In this document: positions 40,871-49,605 of the stretch, piece by piece
Layout: the number at the start of each line of letters is the position of its first letter
How positions within the stretch are numbered: the stretch's first letter is position 1
NCBI RefSeq assembly: GCF_022763245.1
Contig: NZ_JALEGV010000012.1
Location: 496,001 to 560,000 of the forward strand
Length of the DNA stretch: 64,000 bases
Direction of reading: 5' to 3'
Source: Oricola sp.
Lineage (GTDB): Bacteria; Pseudomonadota; Alphaproteobacteria; Rhizobiales; Rhizobiaceae
Program-made: the position numbers and the translations under genes
Notes under the pieces: generated by a model
Told to the model about the DNA's origin: nothing
Database searches by the model: none
The model's input: the letters and a program-made list of their open reading frames with translations, nothing else

Positions 40871-42753
40871 TCGAGCTCATCGCCCACAATCTCGCGCCCA
40901 TCATGTTCACATCCGTGATGGCGCTTCTCCTGCTCGGCTATCCGGTCGCCTTCACCCTGGCCGCGGGCGGGCTCGTCTTCTTCTTCATCGGCGTCGAGCT
41001 CAGCCAGTTCGCGCCAGACCAGATCAACCTGTTCTACCCGCTGATCCAGGCGCTGCCGAACCGCGTCATGGACGTCATGCGCAACGACACGCTGCTGGCG
41101 ATCCCCTTCTTCACCTTCATGGGGCTGATCCTGGAGCGCTCGCGCATGGCCGAGGACCTGCTCGACACGATCGGCCAGCTGTTCGGGCCCATCCGCGGCG
41201 GCCTCGCCTATGCCGTGATCCTCGTCGGCGCGCTGCTTGGCGCCACCACCGGCGTCGTCGCGGCCTCCGTCATCGCCATGGGCCTGATCTCGCTTCCGAT
41301 CATGATGCGCTACGGCTACGACCGGTCGCTCGCCACCGGCACGATCGCGGCGTCCGGCACGCTGGCCCAGATCGTGCCGCCGTCGCTGGTGCTGATCGTC
41401 ATGTCCGACCAGCTCGGCCGCTCCGTCGGCGACATGTATGCCGGCGCGCTTCTGCCGGCGATCATGATCATCGTCATGTACTGCGCCTACATCTTCTTCG
41501 TCACGATGGTCCGCCCCAAGGCGGCGCCGGCCCTGCCCGCCGAATTCCGCACGCTCGGCGGCGGCGTCTTCTCGCTGGTCGCCGTGATCGCCGCGACGGT
41601 GGCGCTCGCCTATGCGCTTTACTATTTCGTCTTCGACGCCCTGCGCTACGAGACCCGTTTCGTCTGGTCGGCGACGCTCGCCACCGCGGCGGCCCTGATC
41701 TTCAGCCTCGTCAACCGCCACCTGAAGCTCGGCATCATCTCGCGTCTCGCCGAACAGGTCGTCATCGTGCTGATCCCGCCGCTGGCGCTGATCTTCCTCG
41801 TGCTCGGAACCATCTTCCTCGGCATCGCCACGCCGACCGAGGGCGGCGCCATGGGCGCGACGGGCGCGCTGGTCCTGTCGCTGGTGAAGCGTCGCCTCGG
41901 CATGAAGACGCTCAAGGAAGCGCTCGATTCCACCACCAAGCTGACCGCCTTCGTGATGTTCATCCTGATCGGCGCGCGCGTCTTCGGCCTGACCTTCTAC
42001 GGCATCAACGGCCATCTGTGGATCGAGGAACTGCTGCTGGCGCTGCCGGGCGGAGAACACGGCTTCCTCGTCTTTGTGACGGTCGTCGTCTTCATCCTCG
42101 GCTGCTTCCTCGACTTCTTCGAGATCGCCTTCATCGTGGTGCCGCTGCTCATCGCCCCGGCGGAATCGCTCGGCATCGACCTGATCTGGCTCGGCATCAT
42201 CCTCGGCATCAACCTGCAGACGTCGTTCCTGACGCCGCCCTTCGGCTTCGGCCTGTTCTATCTGCGCTCCATCGCCCCCTCCAGGGCGTGGAAGGACGAC
42301 GTCACCGGCAAGACCATCGAGGGCATCCGCACGCTGGAGATCTACAAGGGCGCCCTGCCCTATATCGTGATCCAGTTCCTGGCGATCATGATCGTGATCT
42401 TCTTCCCCCGCCTCGTCACCCACTACAAGGACGACGTCAAACCGGTGAACCTGGACGACGTGCAGATCCAGCTGCCGGGAATGGGCGCGCCGGGCGGCCT
42501 GCCTGGCCTGCCCGGACTGCCGGGCCAGGGTGGCGGCGGTGCCGCTCCCGGCGGACTGCCCGGATTGCCGGGCGGCCTCAATCTCAACAACGCCCCGCCT
42601 GCGGGTCTCGGCAACCAGTCCGGCGGCAGCGCGCCCGCCATGGGCCTGCCAGGCCTTCCGGGCGGACTGAACCTGAACGGCACGCCGCCGGCGATCGAGA
42701 CCGCGCCAGCCGACCCGGCGGTCGATCTCAGCCAGCCGCCGGTCATCCAGTGA
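40867..42753 (+). CDS. TRAP transporter large permease (DctM-like) with collagen-like tail
   Basis: A 628-residue membrane protein with about 12-14 spans up to residue 525. DctM hallmarks are ALLGATTGVVAASVIAMGLI (about 118-137), IAASGTLAQIVPPSLVLIVM, FLGIATPTEGGAMGATGALV (about 317-336) and LGIILGINLQTSFLTPPFGF. The middle contains a long extra hydrophobic loop (about 215-300) typical of the long branch. Unusual is the C-terminal tail (about 530-628), made of GGLPGLPG and PGLPGGLNLN units with Gly every third residue in places, then a Pro-rich end. The membrane core is complete. Substrate unknown. Confidence 0.9.
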   Translation: MIELIAHNLAPIMFTSVMALLLLGYPVAFTLAAGGLVFFFIGVELSQFAPDQINLFYPLIQALPNRVMDVMRNDTLLAIPFFTFMGLILERSRMAEDLLDTIGQLFGPIRGGLAYAVILVGALLGATTGVVAASVIAMGLISLPIMMRYGYDRSLATGTIAASGTLAQIVPPSLVLIVMSDQLGRSVGDMYAGALLPAIMIIVMYCAYIFFVTMVRPKAAPALPAEFRTLGGGVFSLVAVIAATVALAYALYYFVFDALRYETRFVWSATLATAAALIFSLVNRHLKLGIISRLAEQVVIVLIPPLALIFLVLGTIFLGIATPTEGGAMGATGALVLSLVKRRLGMKTLKEALDSTTKLTAFVMFILIGARVFGLTFYGINGHLWIEELLLALPGGEHGFLVFVTVVVFILGCFLDFFEIAFIVVPLLIAPAESLGIDLIWLGIILGINLQTSFLTPPFGFGLFYLRSIAPSRAWKDDVTGKTIEGIRTLEIYKGALPYIVIQFLAIMIVIFFPRLVTHYKDDVKPVNLDDVQIQLPGMGAPGGLPGLPGLPGQGGGGAAPGGLPGLPGGLNLNNAPPAGLGNQSGGSAPAMGLPGLPGGLNLNGTPPAIETAPADPAVDLSQPPVIQ

Positions 42754-42895
42754 TCGCATGCGGTCCCGCTGCCGGCGGGACCGCGCCCAACCCGCCGAAC
42801 ATCGTGATCTTGTTGCATTTGCCCGCCACCCTCACCACCTGAGGCGAGGCCGCGCTGGCGGTCGCCAAACCGTGACGCGCAAGAGGAGAGCGGCA

Positions 42896-43603
42896 ATGTT
42901 CGATCCGAAAAAGCTTCTGACCGACCTGTTGGAAAGCAAGGTTCCCGGCACCGAGGGAACGGTGCGCGACAAGGCCGGCCAGGTCGGCCAGCTCGCCAAG
43001 GACAATCCCATCGCCACCGGCGCGATCGCCGCCGTCCTGCTCGGCACCGGCACCGGACGCTCGATCACCGGCTCGGCGCTGAAGCTCGGTGGTCTCGCCG
43101 CCGTCGCCGGCCTCGCCTACAAGGCCTACCAGAACTATCAGGACGGCAAGTCGCCCGAACAGAGCCGCTCCGACACCGCGGGCGCGCCGGACCTGCTGCC
43201 TCCCCCCGCCGACACCGCCTTCGATCCGGCCGCGGCGCCTCAGGGCGAAGACGCGTTCACGCTCGCCCTCATCCGCGCCATGATCGCCGCCGCCCGCGCC
43301 GACGGCCATGTCGATGACGCCGAACGCGAACAGATCGCCGGCAAGCTCGCCATGTCCGGTCTCGACGACGACGCCGCCGACTTCATCAACCGCGAACTCG
43401 CCGCCCCGCTCGACCTCGACGCCATCCTCTCGGCCGCGCAGACCGACGCCCAGAAGCTGGAGCTCTACACCGCTTCGCGCCTGACCATCCGGCCCGACAG
43501 CCGCGCCGAACGGGGCTATCTCGACCTTCTGGCCGGCCGCCTCGGACTGCCCGAGGCGCTCGTCGACCATGTCGAGGCGACGATCGAAGGCGCGACCGCC
43601 TGA
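42896..43603 (+). CDS. DUF533 / TerB-like protein
   Basis: A 235-residue protein. The N terminus (MFDPKKLLTDLLE) and a hydrophobic Gly/Ala stretch (about 40-80, ATGAIAAVLLGTGTG) precede a C-terminal TerB-like helical domain (about 118-232) with ALIRAMIAAARADGHVDDAE. This is the pattern of DUF533 (YebE) proteins, inner-membrane associated and induced by envelope stress in enterobacteria; the role is unknown. AGAGGAG lies before the ATG. It is separate from the TRAP genes by 142 bp and is not obviously co-regulated. Confidence 0.85.
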   Translation: MFDPKKLLTDLLESKVPGTEGTVRDKAGQVGQLAKDNPIATGAIAAVLLGTGTGRSITGSALKLGGLAAVAGLAYKAYQNYQDGKSPEQSRSDTAGAPDLLPPPADTAFDPAAAPQGEDAFTLALIRAMIAAARADGHVDDAEREQIAGKLAMSGLDDDAADFINRELAAPLDLDAILSAAQTDAQKLELYTASRLTIRPDSRAERGYLDLLAGRLGLPEALVDHVEATIEGATA

Positions 43604-43695
43604 CGCTGCGGGAGACGCGGCGCGCGCCTTCTGCTACAGATTCGCCGCGCCGCTCCCGGCCCCAAAGGAACGCCTCTCGCCATGGCGGCACTCTC

Positions 43696-44076
43696 ATGAC
43701 GAACAATCCCGACCGGCCGCTGCACCTGCGCATCGCGCTCGAAAACGACATCGCCATCGGGCCTGGCAAGGCCGACCTTCTGGAAGGCATCCGGGACACC
43801 GGTTCGATCGCGGCGGCGGGTCGCCAGATGGGCATGAGCTACAAGCGCGCGTGGTCGCTGATCGAGGCGATGAACACCGCCTTCAGCCAGCCGGTCATCG
43901 AAACCGCGCGCGGCGGCAGCGCCCGCGGCGGCGCGCGGCTGACCCCGACCGGCGAAACGGTGCTCGCCACCTATCGCCACATGATGCGGGCCGCCGAAAG
44001 CGCCATCGCCCCGGACGTCGAAATCCTGCAATCCCTTCTTGACCCCGATCAGCGCAAACGTGAAAACTTCGATTGA
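43696..44076 (+). CDS. modE: ModE-type molybdate regulator, DNA-binding domain only
   Basis: A 126-residue winged-helix protein with the ModE N-terminal pattern LLEGIRDTGSIAAAGRQMGM (28-47) then SYKRAWSLIEAMN, and RGGARLTPTGE in the wing. The C-terminal Mop domains that bind molybdate in E. coli ModE are absent, as in many alphaproteobacterial short ModE proteins. It lies upstream of modABC on the same strand; a perfect palindrome in the 53-bp gap is its likely operator. How it would sense molybdate without Mop domains is open. The Shine-Dalgarno is weak. Confidence 0.85.
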   Translation: MTNNPDRPLHLRIALENDIAIGPGKADLLEGIRDTGSIAAAGRQMGMSYKRAWSLIEAMNTAFSQPVIETARGGSARGGARLTPTGETVLATYRHMMRAAESAIAPDVEILQSLLDPDQRKRENFD

Positions 44077-44089
44077 CAGGAATGGTAGT

Positions 44090-44117
44090 CCCGATATGTT
44101 TTGCGAAACATATCGGG
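44090..44117. promoter_or_regulatory. Perfect 12-bp inverted repeat, probable ModE box
   Basis: CCCGATATGTTT (44090-44101) and AAACATATCGGG (44106-44117) are separated by TGCG. The core with ATAT half-sites resembles molybdenum boxes. Its right edge is 12 bases before the modA ATG and touches the modA ribosome site, so a bound regulator would block both transcription and access to that region. Confidence 0.75.
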
Positions 44118-44129
44118 AAAGGGCACGCC

Positions 44130-44921
44130 ATGACGCATTCGACTGCCATATTCAGGACCGCCATCTGCGCGGCCGGCCTTGCTGCGCTCGTCCTCGGACG
44201 GCCATCGGCGGCGGCCGCACAGGTTGAGTGCGGCGACACGCCGCTCATCGTCTTCGCCGCCGCCTCCATGACCGACGCCGTCGGCGAGATCGCGACGGCC
44301 TTCGCCGAGCAGACCGGTTGCGAAACCAGCGTGTCGTTTGCCGGCTCCTCGACGCTCGCCCGGCAGATCGCCCAAGGCGCGCCGGCCGGCGTCTTCCTGT
44401 CCGCCAATCGCGACTGGGTCTCCTGGCTGACCGAGAACGCCCCCGAACAGGTCGCTGGCACAGCCGTGACCGTCGCCCGCAACGGCCTTGTCGCCGTTTC
44501 GCGGTCCGGCGAGACCGGCGACATCGCGGAATTGCTGTCCGCCCGCTTCGCCATGGGCGACCCCGAACACGTGCCCGCCGGCATCTACGCCAAATCGGCG
44601 CTGGAGACGCTCGGCATCTGGCAAGACGTGTCGCCCAATGCCGCCTTCACCGAAAATGTCCGCGTCGCGCTGGCACTGGCCGCACGCGGCGAAGTCGGGG
44701 CGGCGATCGTCTATTCCACCGACGCGCGCATGGAGCCAGACCTCGCCGTCGCCTATCGCTTCGATCCGGCCAGCCACCCGGAGATCGCCTATGAGGCCGT
44801 CCTCCTGAAGCGTGGCGGGCCGGCCGGCGCGGCCTTTCTCGACATGCTCTCCGGCCCGCAAGGCCGCAGGATCCTCTCCACCTACGGCTTCCTGCCGGGC
44901 AGCGACGGCGGCAGCGGCTAG
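44130..44921 (+). CDS. modA: Molybdate ABC binding protein
   Basis: A 263-residue periplasmic protein. The signal peptide (about 1-31) ends SAAAAQ. Molybdate-site blocks are VFAAASMTDAVGEIATAF (about 42-59), VSFAGSSTLARQIAQGAPAG (about 70-89), a G-DPEHVPAGIYA turn (about 145-155) and AAIVYSTDAR. GGAAAGGG lies upstream. First gene of modABC, behind the ModE box. Confidence 0.95.
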   Translation: MTHSTAIFRTAICAAGLAALVLGRPSAAAAQVECGDTPLIVFAAASMTDAVGEIATAFAEQTGCETSVSFAGSSTLARQIAQGAPAGVFLSANRDWVSWLTENAPEQVAGTAVTVARNGLVAVSRSGETGDIAELLSARFAMGDPEHVPAGIYAKSALETLGIWQDVSPNAAFTENVRVALALAARGEVGAAIVYSTDARMEPDLAVAYRFDPASHPEIAYEAVLLKRGGPAGAAFLDMLSGPQGRRILSTYGFLPGSDGGSG

Positions 44922-44924
44922 GCC

Positions 44925-45620
44925 ATGACGGGTGGGGGCGAACTTGCAATCATCATACTCTCCCTGAAGGTCGCCGCGACCGCGATGGTCGTCACCCTGC
45001 CCTTTGCATTCTTCGTCGCCTACGCGCTCGCCCGCTGGCGCTTCCGCGGCCGCGGCCTCCTGCAGGCCGTCACCACCCTGCCCCTCGTGCTTCCGCCGGT
45101 CGTGACCGGTTACGCGCTGCTCGTATTGTTCGGCGCCAACGGCCCGCTCGGCTGGCTCTTTCGTGAAACGATCGGCCTCGAATTCGCCTTTCGCTGGACC
45201 GGGGCGGCCCTCGCCGCCTCCGTCATGGCCTTCCCGCTCCTCGTCCGGCCGATCCGCCTGTCGCTGGAGGCCATCGATCCCGGTCTGGAGGAAGCCGCCG
45301 AAACGCTCGGCGCCAGCCGGCTGCGCATCCTCGCCACGGTCACCTTGCCGCTCGCCCTGCCCGGCGTGCTCGCCGGCGTCATTCTCGGCTTCGCCAAGGC
45401 GCTCGGCGAATTCGGCGCCACGATCACCTTCGTCTCCAACATTCCCGGCCAGACCCGAACCCTGTCGCTGGCGATCTATTCCTTCCTGCAAAGCCCGACT
45501 GGCGACGCCGCCGCGCTGCGCCTGATCGGCTTTTCCGTCTTCCTCGCCATCGTCGCCATCATCGGTTCCGAATGGATCGCCACCCGCCTTTCGCGAAACG
45601 GGAAGAGCCGCAATGGCTGA
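44925..45620 (+). CDS. modB: Molybdate ABC permease
   Basis: A 231-residue membrane protein with five spans. Typical wording is LPLVLPPVVTGYALLVLFG (about 45-63), the cytoplasmic EEAAETLGASRLRILATVTL loop that meets ModC, and LGEFGATITFVSNIPGQTRT (about 160-179). It starts 3 bp after modA and overlaps modC by 8 bp. Confidence 0.96.
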   Translation: MTGGGELAIIILSLKVAATAMVVTLPFAFFVAYALARWRFRGRGLLQAVTTLPLVLPPVVTGYALLVLFGANGPLGWLFRETIGLEFAFRWTGAALAASVMAFPLLVRPIRLSLEAIDPGLEEAAETLGASRLRILATVTLPLALPGVLAGVILGFAKALGEFGATITFVSNIPGQTRTLSLAIYSFLQSPTGDAAALRLIGFSVFLAIVAIIGSEWIATRLSRNGKSRNG

Positions 45621-46767
45621 GATCGACGTCGATGTCGCCGTCCAGGCCGGCGAATTCACGCTGGAGGCCGCCTTCGAGGCCGGCCCCGGCATCTGCGCGA
45701 TCTTCGGCCAGTCGGGCGCCGGCAAGTCCACCCTGCTGCGCAGCGTCGCCGGCCTCGTCGCCCCGCAACGCGGCCGCATCGAAATCGGCGAAGAGGTCAT
45801 CCTCGACACCGACGAGGGGATCTGCGTGCCCGCCCGCGAGCGCCGGGTCGGCTATGTCTTCCAGGACGACCGCCTGTTTCCGCATATGAGCGTCCAGCGC
45901 AACATCGCCTATGGCGCGCGCGGCGCCGCGCAACCGGAAGCGTCCGAAGCCGAGCAGGTCGTCGCCATGCTCGGCATCGCCGACCTGCTCGACCGCTACC
46001 CCGCGACCTTGTCCGGCGGCGAGCGCAAGCGCGTGGCGATCGCACGCGCCCTGCTGTCTCAGCCGCGCATCCTCCTGATGGACGAGCCGCTGGCCTCGCT
46101 CGATCACGCCCGTCGCGAACGCATCATGCCCTATCTGGAGCGCATCCGCTCCGAGACCCGCATTCCGATCCTTTATGTGAGCCACGAGATCGACGAGATC
46201 GCGCGACTGGCCGACACGCTGGTGATCCTGTCGCAGGGCCGCGTCGTCGCCTCCGGCCGAACCCCGGCGCTGTTCGCGCGCACCGATCTCGGCGCCTGGC
46301 TCGGCCAGAACGGCGGCGGCGTATTGTTGCGCGGCATCTTCCGTCACTTCGATCCCGAATACCGCATGATCGAAGTCGATCTCGACGGCTACACGCTGCA
46401 CCTGATCGGTCCCGACGACGAACGGGACCTGCCGGAGCCCGGCACGAACCTGCGCCTGCGGGTCCATGCCCGCGACGTCGCCATCGCCCTCTCGCCGCAT
46501 GGCGACCTCTCGGTGCGCAACCAGATGCCTCTCGTCATCGAGTATATCGAGAAGGTCGACAACGCCTACAGCATCATCCACGGCCTGATCGGCCTGCAGC
46601 CGCTGAGATCCCGCATCACCCGCAAGACCGTCGACGATCTGGGTCTGCATGCCGGCATGACCGTCTATGCGCTGATCAAGTCCGCCGCCTTCGACCGGCG
46701 GCTGGTGCGCGAGCAACACGGCTCCCGCAAGATCCACGCATGGCGCAGCGGAAGCCAGGACGACTAG
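45613..46767 (+). CDS. modC: Molybdate ABC ATPase
   Basis: A 384-residue ATPase. Walker A GQSGAGKST (32-40), signature TLSGGERKRVAIARALLSQP, Walker B LLMDEPLASLDHARR and switch YVSHEIDEIARLADT are present. The C-terminal part (about 300-365) is a Mop/TOBE-like domain, usual for ModC, where molybdate or tungstate may modulate the pump. Its last bases reach the convergent aminotransferase region. Confidence 0.95.
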   Translation: MAEIDVDVAVQAGEFTLEAAFEAGPGICAIFGQSGAGKSTLLRSVAGLVAPQRGRIEIGEEVILDTDEGICVPARERRVGYVFQDDRLFPHMSVQRNIAYGARGAAQPEASEAEQVVAMLGIADLLDRYPATLSGGERKRVAIARALLSQPRILLMDEPLASLDHARRERIMPYLERIRSETRIPILYVSHEIDEIARLADTLVILSQGRVVASGRTPALFARTDLGAWLGQNGGGVLLRGIFRHFDPEYRMIEVDLDGYTLHLIGPDDERDLPEPGTNLRLRVHARDVAIALSPHGDLSVRNQMPLVIEYIEKVDNAYSIIHGLIGLQPLRSRITRKTVDDLGLHAGMTVYALIKSAAFDRRLVREQHGSRKIHAWRSGSQDD

Positions 46768-47143
46768 CCGCCGGAAATCGCCCTTACGCAAAGGGAGGCA
46801 GGGAAATACTCGGTCTTTCTTCCGCCGTACGCAGTACCGCAAAGCGCAATGACGGAGTTGCTGGACCACGCCCCTGCTTCAATGCGGCCAGCGCGTGCGA
46901 ACATTTTTTTGAATGGTTGGAATTGCATGTATTCGCGAATTCGGTAACCATTCATTAAATGATTCGTTCCAGTTTGGAACGACGACGTCATTCAGCGTCG
47001 CCAGCTCCTCCCTCTGCGGCCTGAAAAGTCGGGCGATCTTTTGCACCAAGAGATCGCCCGCTTTGTGTCAGGCCTCCCCGCACACATCGCCAGCCGCGCA
47101 AAGCCATGCGCTATCGGACGGCAAGCCGCAAAGTCGTGGCGGT
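46768..47143. other. Intergenic region between modC and the aminotransferase
   Basis: 375 bp without a convincing gene. The part at 46890-46985 is clearly AT-rich, with several small dyads such as GTTCCA...TGGAAC (46964-46978), and could hold a promoter or an operator. The right part holds the aminotransferase terminator. Confidence 0.45.
47022..47060 (-). terminator. Terminator of the aminotransferase gene
   Basis: On the minus strand CGGGCGATCT (47060-47051) pairs perfectly with AGATCGCCCG (47039-47030), followed by ACTTTTC. The opposite strand has only a short T run, so the main direction is minus. Confidence 0.7.
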
Positions 47144-48322
47144 TCAGGGTGCGGGCTGCTCCAGGAAAGCCCCGATACGCTCGATCGCCCGCTCGATGTT
47201 CTCAGCCGAATTGGCGAACGACAGGCGAATGTAGCCCTCGCCGAGAATGCCGAAATCCGGACCGCCGATCAGCGCCACGCCCGCATCGTCCAGCAGCGCG
47301 GAAGCCAGCGGCTTGGCTTTCCAGCCGGTCGCCGAAACGTTCGGAAAGGCGTAGAAGGCGCCCTTCGGCGTGGCGCAGCTCACATTCGGCAGCGCGTTCA
47401 TGCGCTCCACGACGATTTTGCGCCGCGCGTCGAAGGCAGCCATCATCGTGTCCACCGCGTCCTGCGGCCCGTCGATCGCCGCGATGCCGGCAAACTGCGA
47501 CGGCGCGTTGACGCACGACCAGCAATTGACCGCCAGCTTGCGCACCTTGTCGATCAGCCCGTCGGGCCAGATCGACCAGCCCATGCGCCAACCGGTCATC
47601 GCCCAGGTCTTCGACCAGCCGTTCAACACGATCAGCCGGTCGCGCAACTCGGGATAGGTCAGAAGCGAGGTGTGGCGCTCGCCGTCATAGGTCATCACGT
47701 CGTAGATCTCGTCGGACATGACCGCCACGTCGGGGAAGTCGGCCAACCCCTTGACCAGCGCGTCGATCTCCGATTTCGGCGTCACCCCGCCGGTCGGGTT
47801 GGCCGGCGAATTGAGGATGATCAGCCGCGTCTTGTCCGTGATCAGAGACAGCGTTTCGGCCGCCGAGAAGGCGAAGCCGTTCTCCTCGCGGATCGGCACC
47901 GGCACCGGCGTCGCGCCGGTGAACTCGATCATCGAGCGATAGATCGGAAAGCCCGGATCGGGATAGAGGATCTCCGCGCCTGGCTCGCCGAACAGCGTGA
48001 TCGCCGCATACATGGTCGGCTTGCCGCCGGGCATGATCATCACGCTTTCCGGCGAAACCTCGACGCCGGTCGTGGTCAGCGTACGCCGCACGACGGCTTC
48101 GCGCGCCGGAAGGATGCCGTTTGCCGGCGTATAGCCGTGATGGCCGTCGCGCAGCGCCTTGATCGCGGCCTCGACGATATGCTCCGGCGTTTTGAAGTCC
48201 GGCTGGCCGATGCCCAGATTGATGATGTCGCGCCCCTCGGCGGCCAGCTTGGTGGCGCGCGCCAGCACGGCGAAGGCGTTTTCCTCGCCCATACGATCAT
48301 ATGCGGCAACGGTGTGCAGCAT
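47144..48322 (-). CDS. Class I/II PLP aminotransferase (aspartate aminotransferase-like)
   Basis: A 392-residue fold-I aminotransferase. INLGIGQPDFKTPEHIVEA (34-52), NSPANPTGG (171-179), DEIYD (204-208), Lys238 in NGWSKTWAMTGWRMGW (PLP Schiff base) and a C-terminal YIRLSFA with the substrate-carboxylate Arg are present. It resembles the alphaproteobacterial AspC-like group that accepts several amino acids. Single gene; a terminator follows. Exact substrate cannot be told. Confidence 0.9.
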   Translation of the reverse strand: MLHTVAAYDRMGEENAFAVLARATKLAAEGRDIINLGIGQPDFKTPEHIVEAAIKALRDGHHGYTPANGILPAREAVVRRTLTTTGVEVSPESVMIMPGGKPTMYAAITLFGEPGAEILYPDPGFPIYRSMIEFTGATPVPVPIREENGFAFSAAETLSLITDKTRLIILNSPANPTGGVTPKSEIDALVKGLADFPDVAVMSDEIYDVMTYDGERHTSLLTYPELRDRLIVLNGWSKTWAMTGWRMGWSIWPDGLIDKVRKLAVNCWSCVNAPSQFAGIAAIDGPQDAVDTMMAAFDARRKIVVERMNALPNVSCATPKGAFYAFPNVSATGWKAKPLASALLDDAGVALIGGPDFGILGEGYIRLSFANSAENIERAIERIGAFLEQPAP

Positions 48323-48426
48323 GCCTTCCCTCCGAAAAAATCAAAAAAATCGAGATGTTGTCTGGCATTCACCCGCGCTTTTTGCAATCCAGCAAGCACT
48401 GGACATTTGCCAACGATTGGGGACCG

Positions 48427-49560
48427 ATGCGCGATCTGTCGAAATGGGAGGGTTGCGCCCTCCCCAACGCCTCGGTCCTGGACGGCCGTTTCGTCCGGCT
48501 GGAGAGGCTGACGGCCGCCGATCACGGCGACGGCCTCTATGACTGCTCCACCATGCCGGACGCCGCCGAGCGCTTTCGCTGGCTGCCGGAATTCCCGCCG
48601 CGCAACCGCGCCGAGTTCCAGACCTGGCTGGACAAGGCGGAAGCCAGCCGCGATCCGCTCTATTACGCGATCATCGACAAGGCGTCGGGCAAGGTGGCGG
48701 GCCGCCAGACCCTGCTTCGCATCGACGCGGCCAACGGCGTCGTCGAGATCGGCCACGTCCTCTGGTCCTCGCTCATGGCCCGCAAGCCGGCGGCGACCGA
48801 GGCCTTCTACCTCCTCGCCCGCCACGTCTTCGACGATCTCGGCTATCGCCGCTTCGAATGGAAGTGCAACGACCACAACGAGCCCTCGAAACGCGCCGCC
48901 ATCCGCTTCGGCATGGTGGCGGAAGGCGTGTTTCGCCAGGCCGCCGTCGTCAAGGGCGCCAATCGCGACACGGCATGGTTCTCCATGATCGACGGCGAAT
49001 GGCCGATGACCCGCGCATCCTTCGAGACATGGCTGGCGCCGAAGAACTTCGACGAGACGGGCCATCAGCGGACCCCGTTGTCGACGCTCAACGCCCGGCA
49101 GCTGATCGCCAACGGCCTGAAGCTGCACCGCGTCGGCCTGGAAGCCCAGTCCACCGTCGAGACGCTCCAGGCCCTCTCCTACGCCCGGACGCGCAACCTG
49201 ATCGGCGCCGAGCCGATCCCGCTGGAATGGGACTATCGCGAGATCCTGGCGGAATGCGAGGTCTGGGTCTTCGACCGCGAGAACAAGCCGGCCGGCGCGC
49301 TCATCCTGCGCCGCCGCGAGGACGACCTCTATGTGGAGTCCATCGCCACCATGCCGGCCGTCGCCGGCTACGGCTATGGCCGCGCGATGATGGCCGCCGC
49401 CTTCAACCGCGCCGAAACGCTCCGCCTGCCGAAGGTCCGGCTGATGACCAACACGCTCAATCCGGCGCTGGACTGGTACCGTCGCCTCGGCTTCGTGGTA
49501 GAAGGCGAGGAAACGCTCGGGGACCGCAAGGCCTTGCACATGGTCGCTGCCGTGGCGTAA
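48427..49560 (+). CDS. Tandem GNAT protein (RimL-like plus second GNAT)
   Basis: A 377-residue protein with two acetyltransferase domains. Domain 1 (about 10-210) is RimJ/RimL-like: RLERLTAADHGDGLYD, FEWKCNDHNEPSKRAAIRFG and VAEGVFRQA. Domain 2 (about 255-377) has IGAEPIPLEWDYREILAECE, LYVESIATMPAVAGYGYGRA (acetyl-CoA loop) and NPALDWYRRLGFVVEGEE. Either each domain works alone or one is a scaffold. The start has GGGGA upstream. It is divergent from the aminotransferase. Substrate is unknown; protein N termini or small molecules are both possible. Confidence 0.8.
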   Translation: MRDLSKWEGCALPNASVLDGRFVRLERLTAADHGDGLYDCSTMPDAAERFRWLPEFPPRNRAEFQTWLDKAEASRDPLYYAIIDKASGKVAGRQTLLRIDAANGVVEIGHVLWSSLMARKPAATEAFYLLARHVFDDLGYRRFEWKCNDHNEPSKRAAIRFGMVAEGVFRQAAVVKGANRDTAWFSMIDGEWPMTRASFETWLAPKNFDETGHQRTPLSTLNARQLIANGLKLHRVGLEAQSTVETLQALSYARTRNLIGAEPIPLEWDYREILAECEVWVFDRENKPAGALILRRREDDLYVESIATMPAVAGYGYGRAMMAAAFNRAETLRLPKVRLMTNTLNPALDWYRRLGFVVEGEETLGDRKALHMVAAVA

Positions 49561-49605
49561 GCGCTGGAGGAGCGTGAACCGAAGAGCGCAAAGCGAGGGA
49601 AGAGA

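Noticed and set aside
40480..42759. Open frame of 759 codons opposite the TRAP genes
   Set aside because: Antisense shadow; extremely charged, no family pattern, overlapping two clear permease genes.
44049..45809. Open frame of 586 codons opposite modAB
   Set aside because: Antisense shadow of clear modA and modB genes.
46764..46991. 75-codon minus-strand frame in the modC-aminotransferase gap
   Set aside because: No recognisable pattern and no ribosome site; the area looks regulatory.
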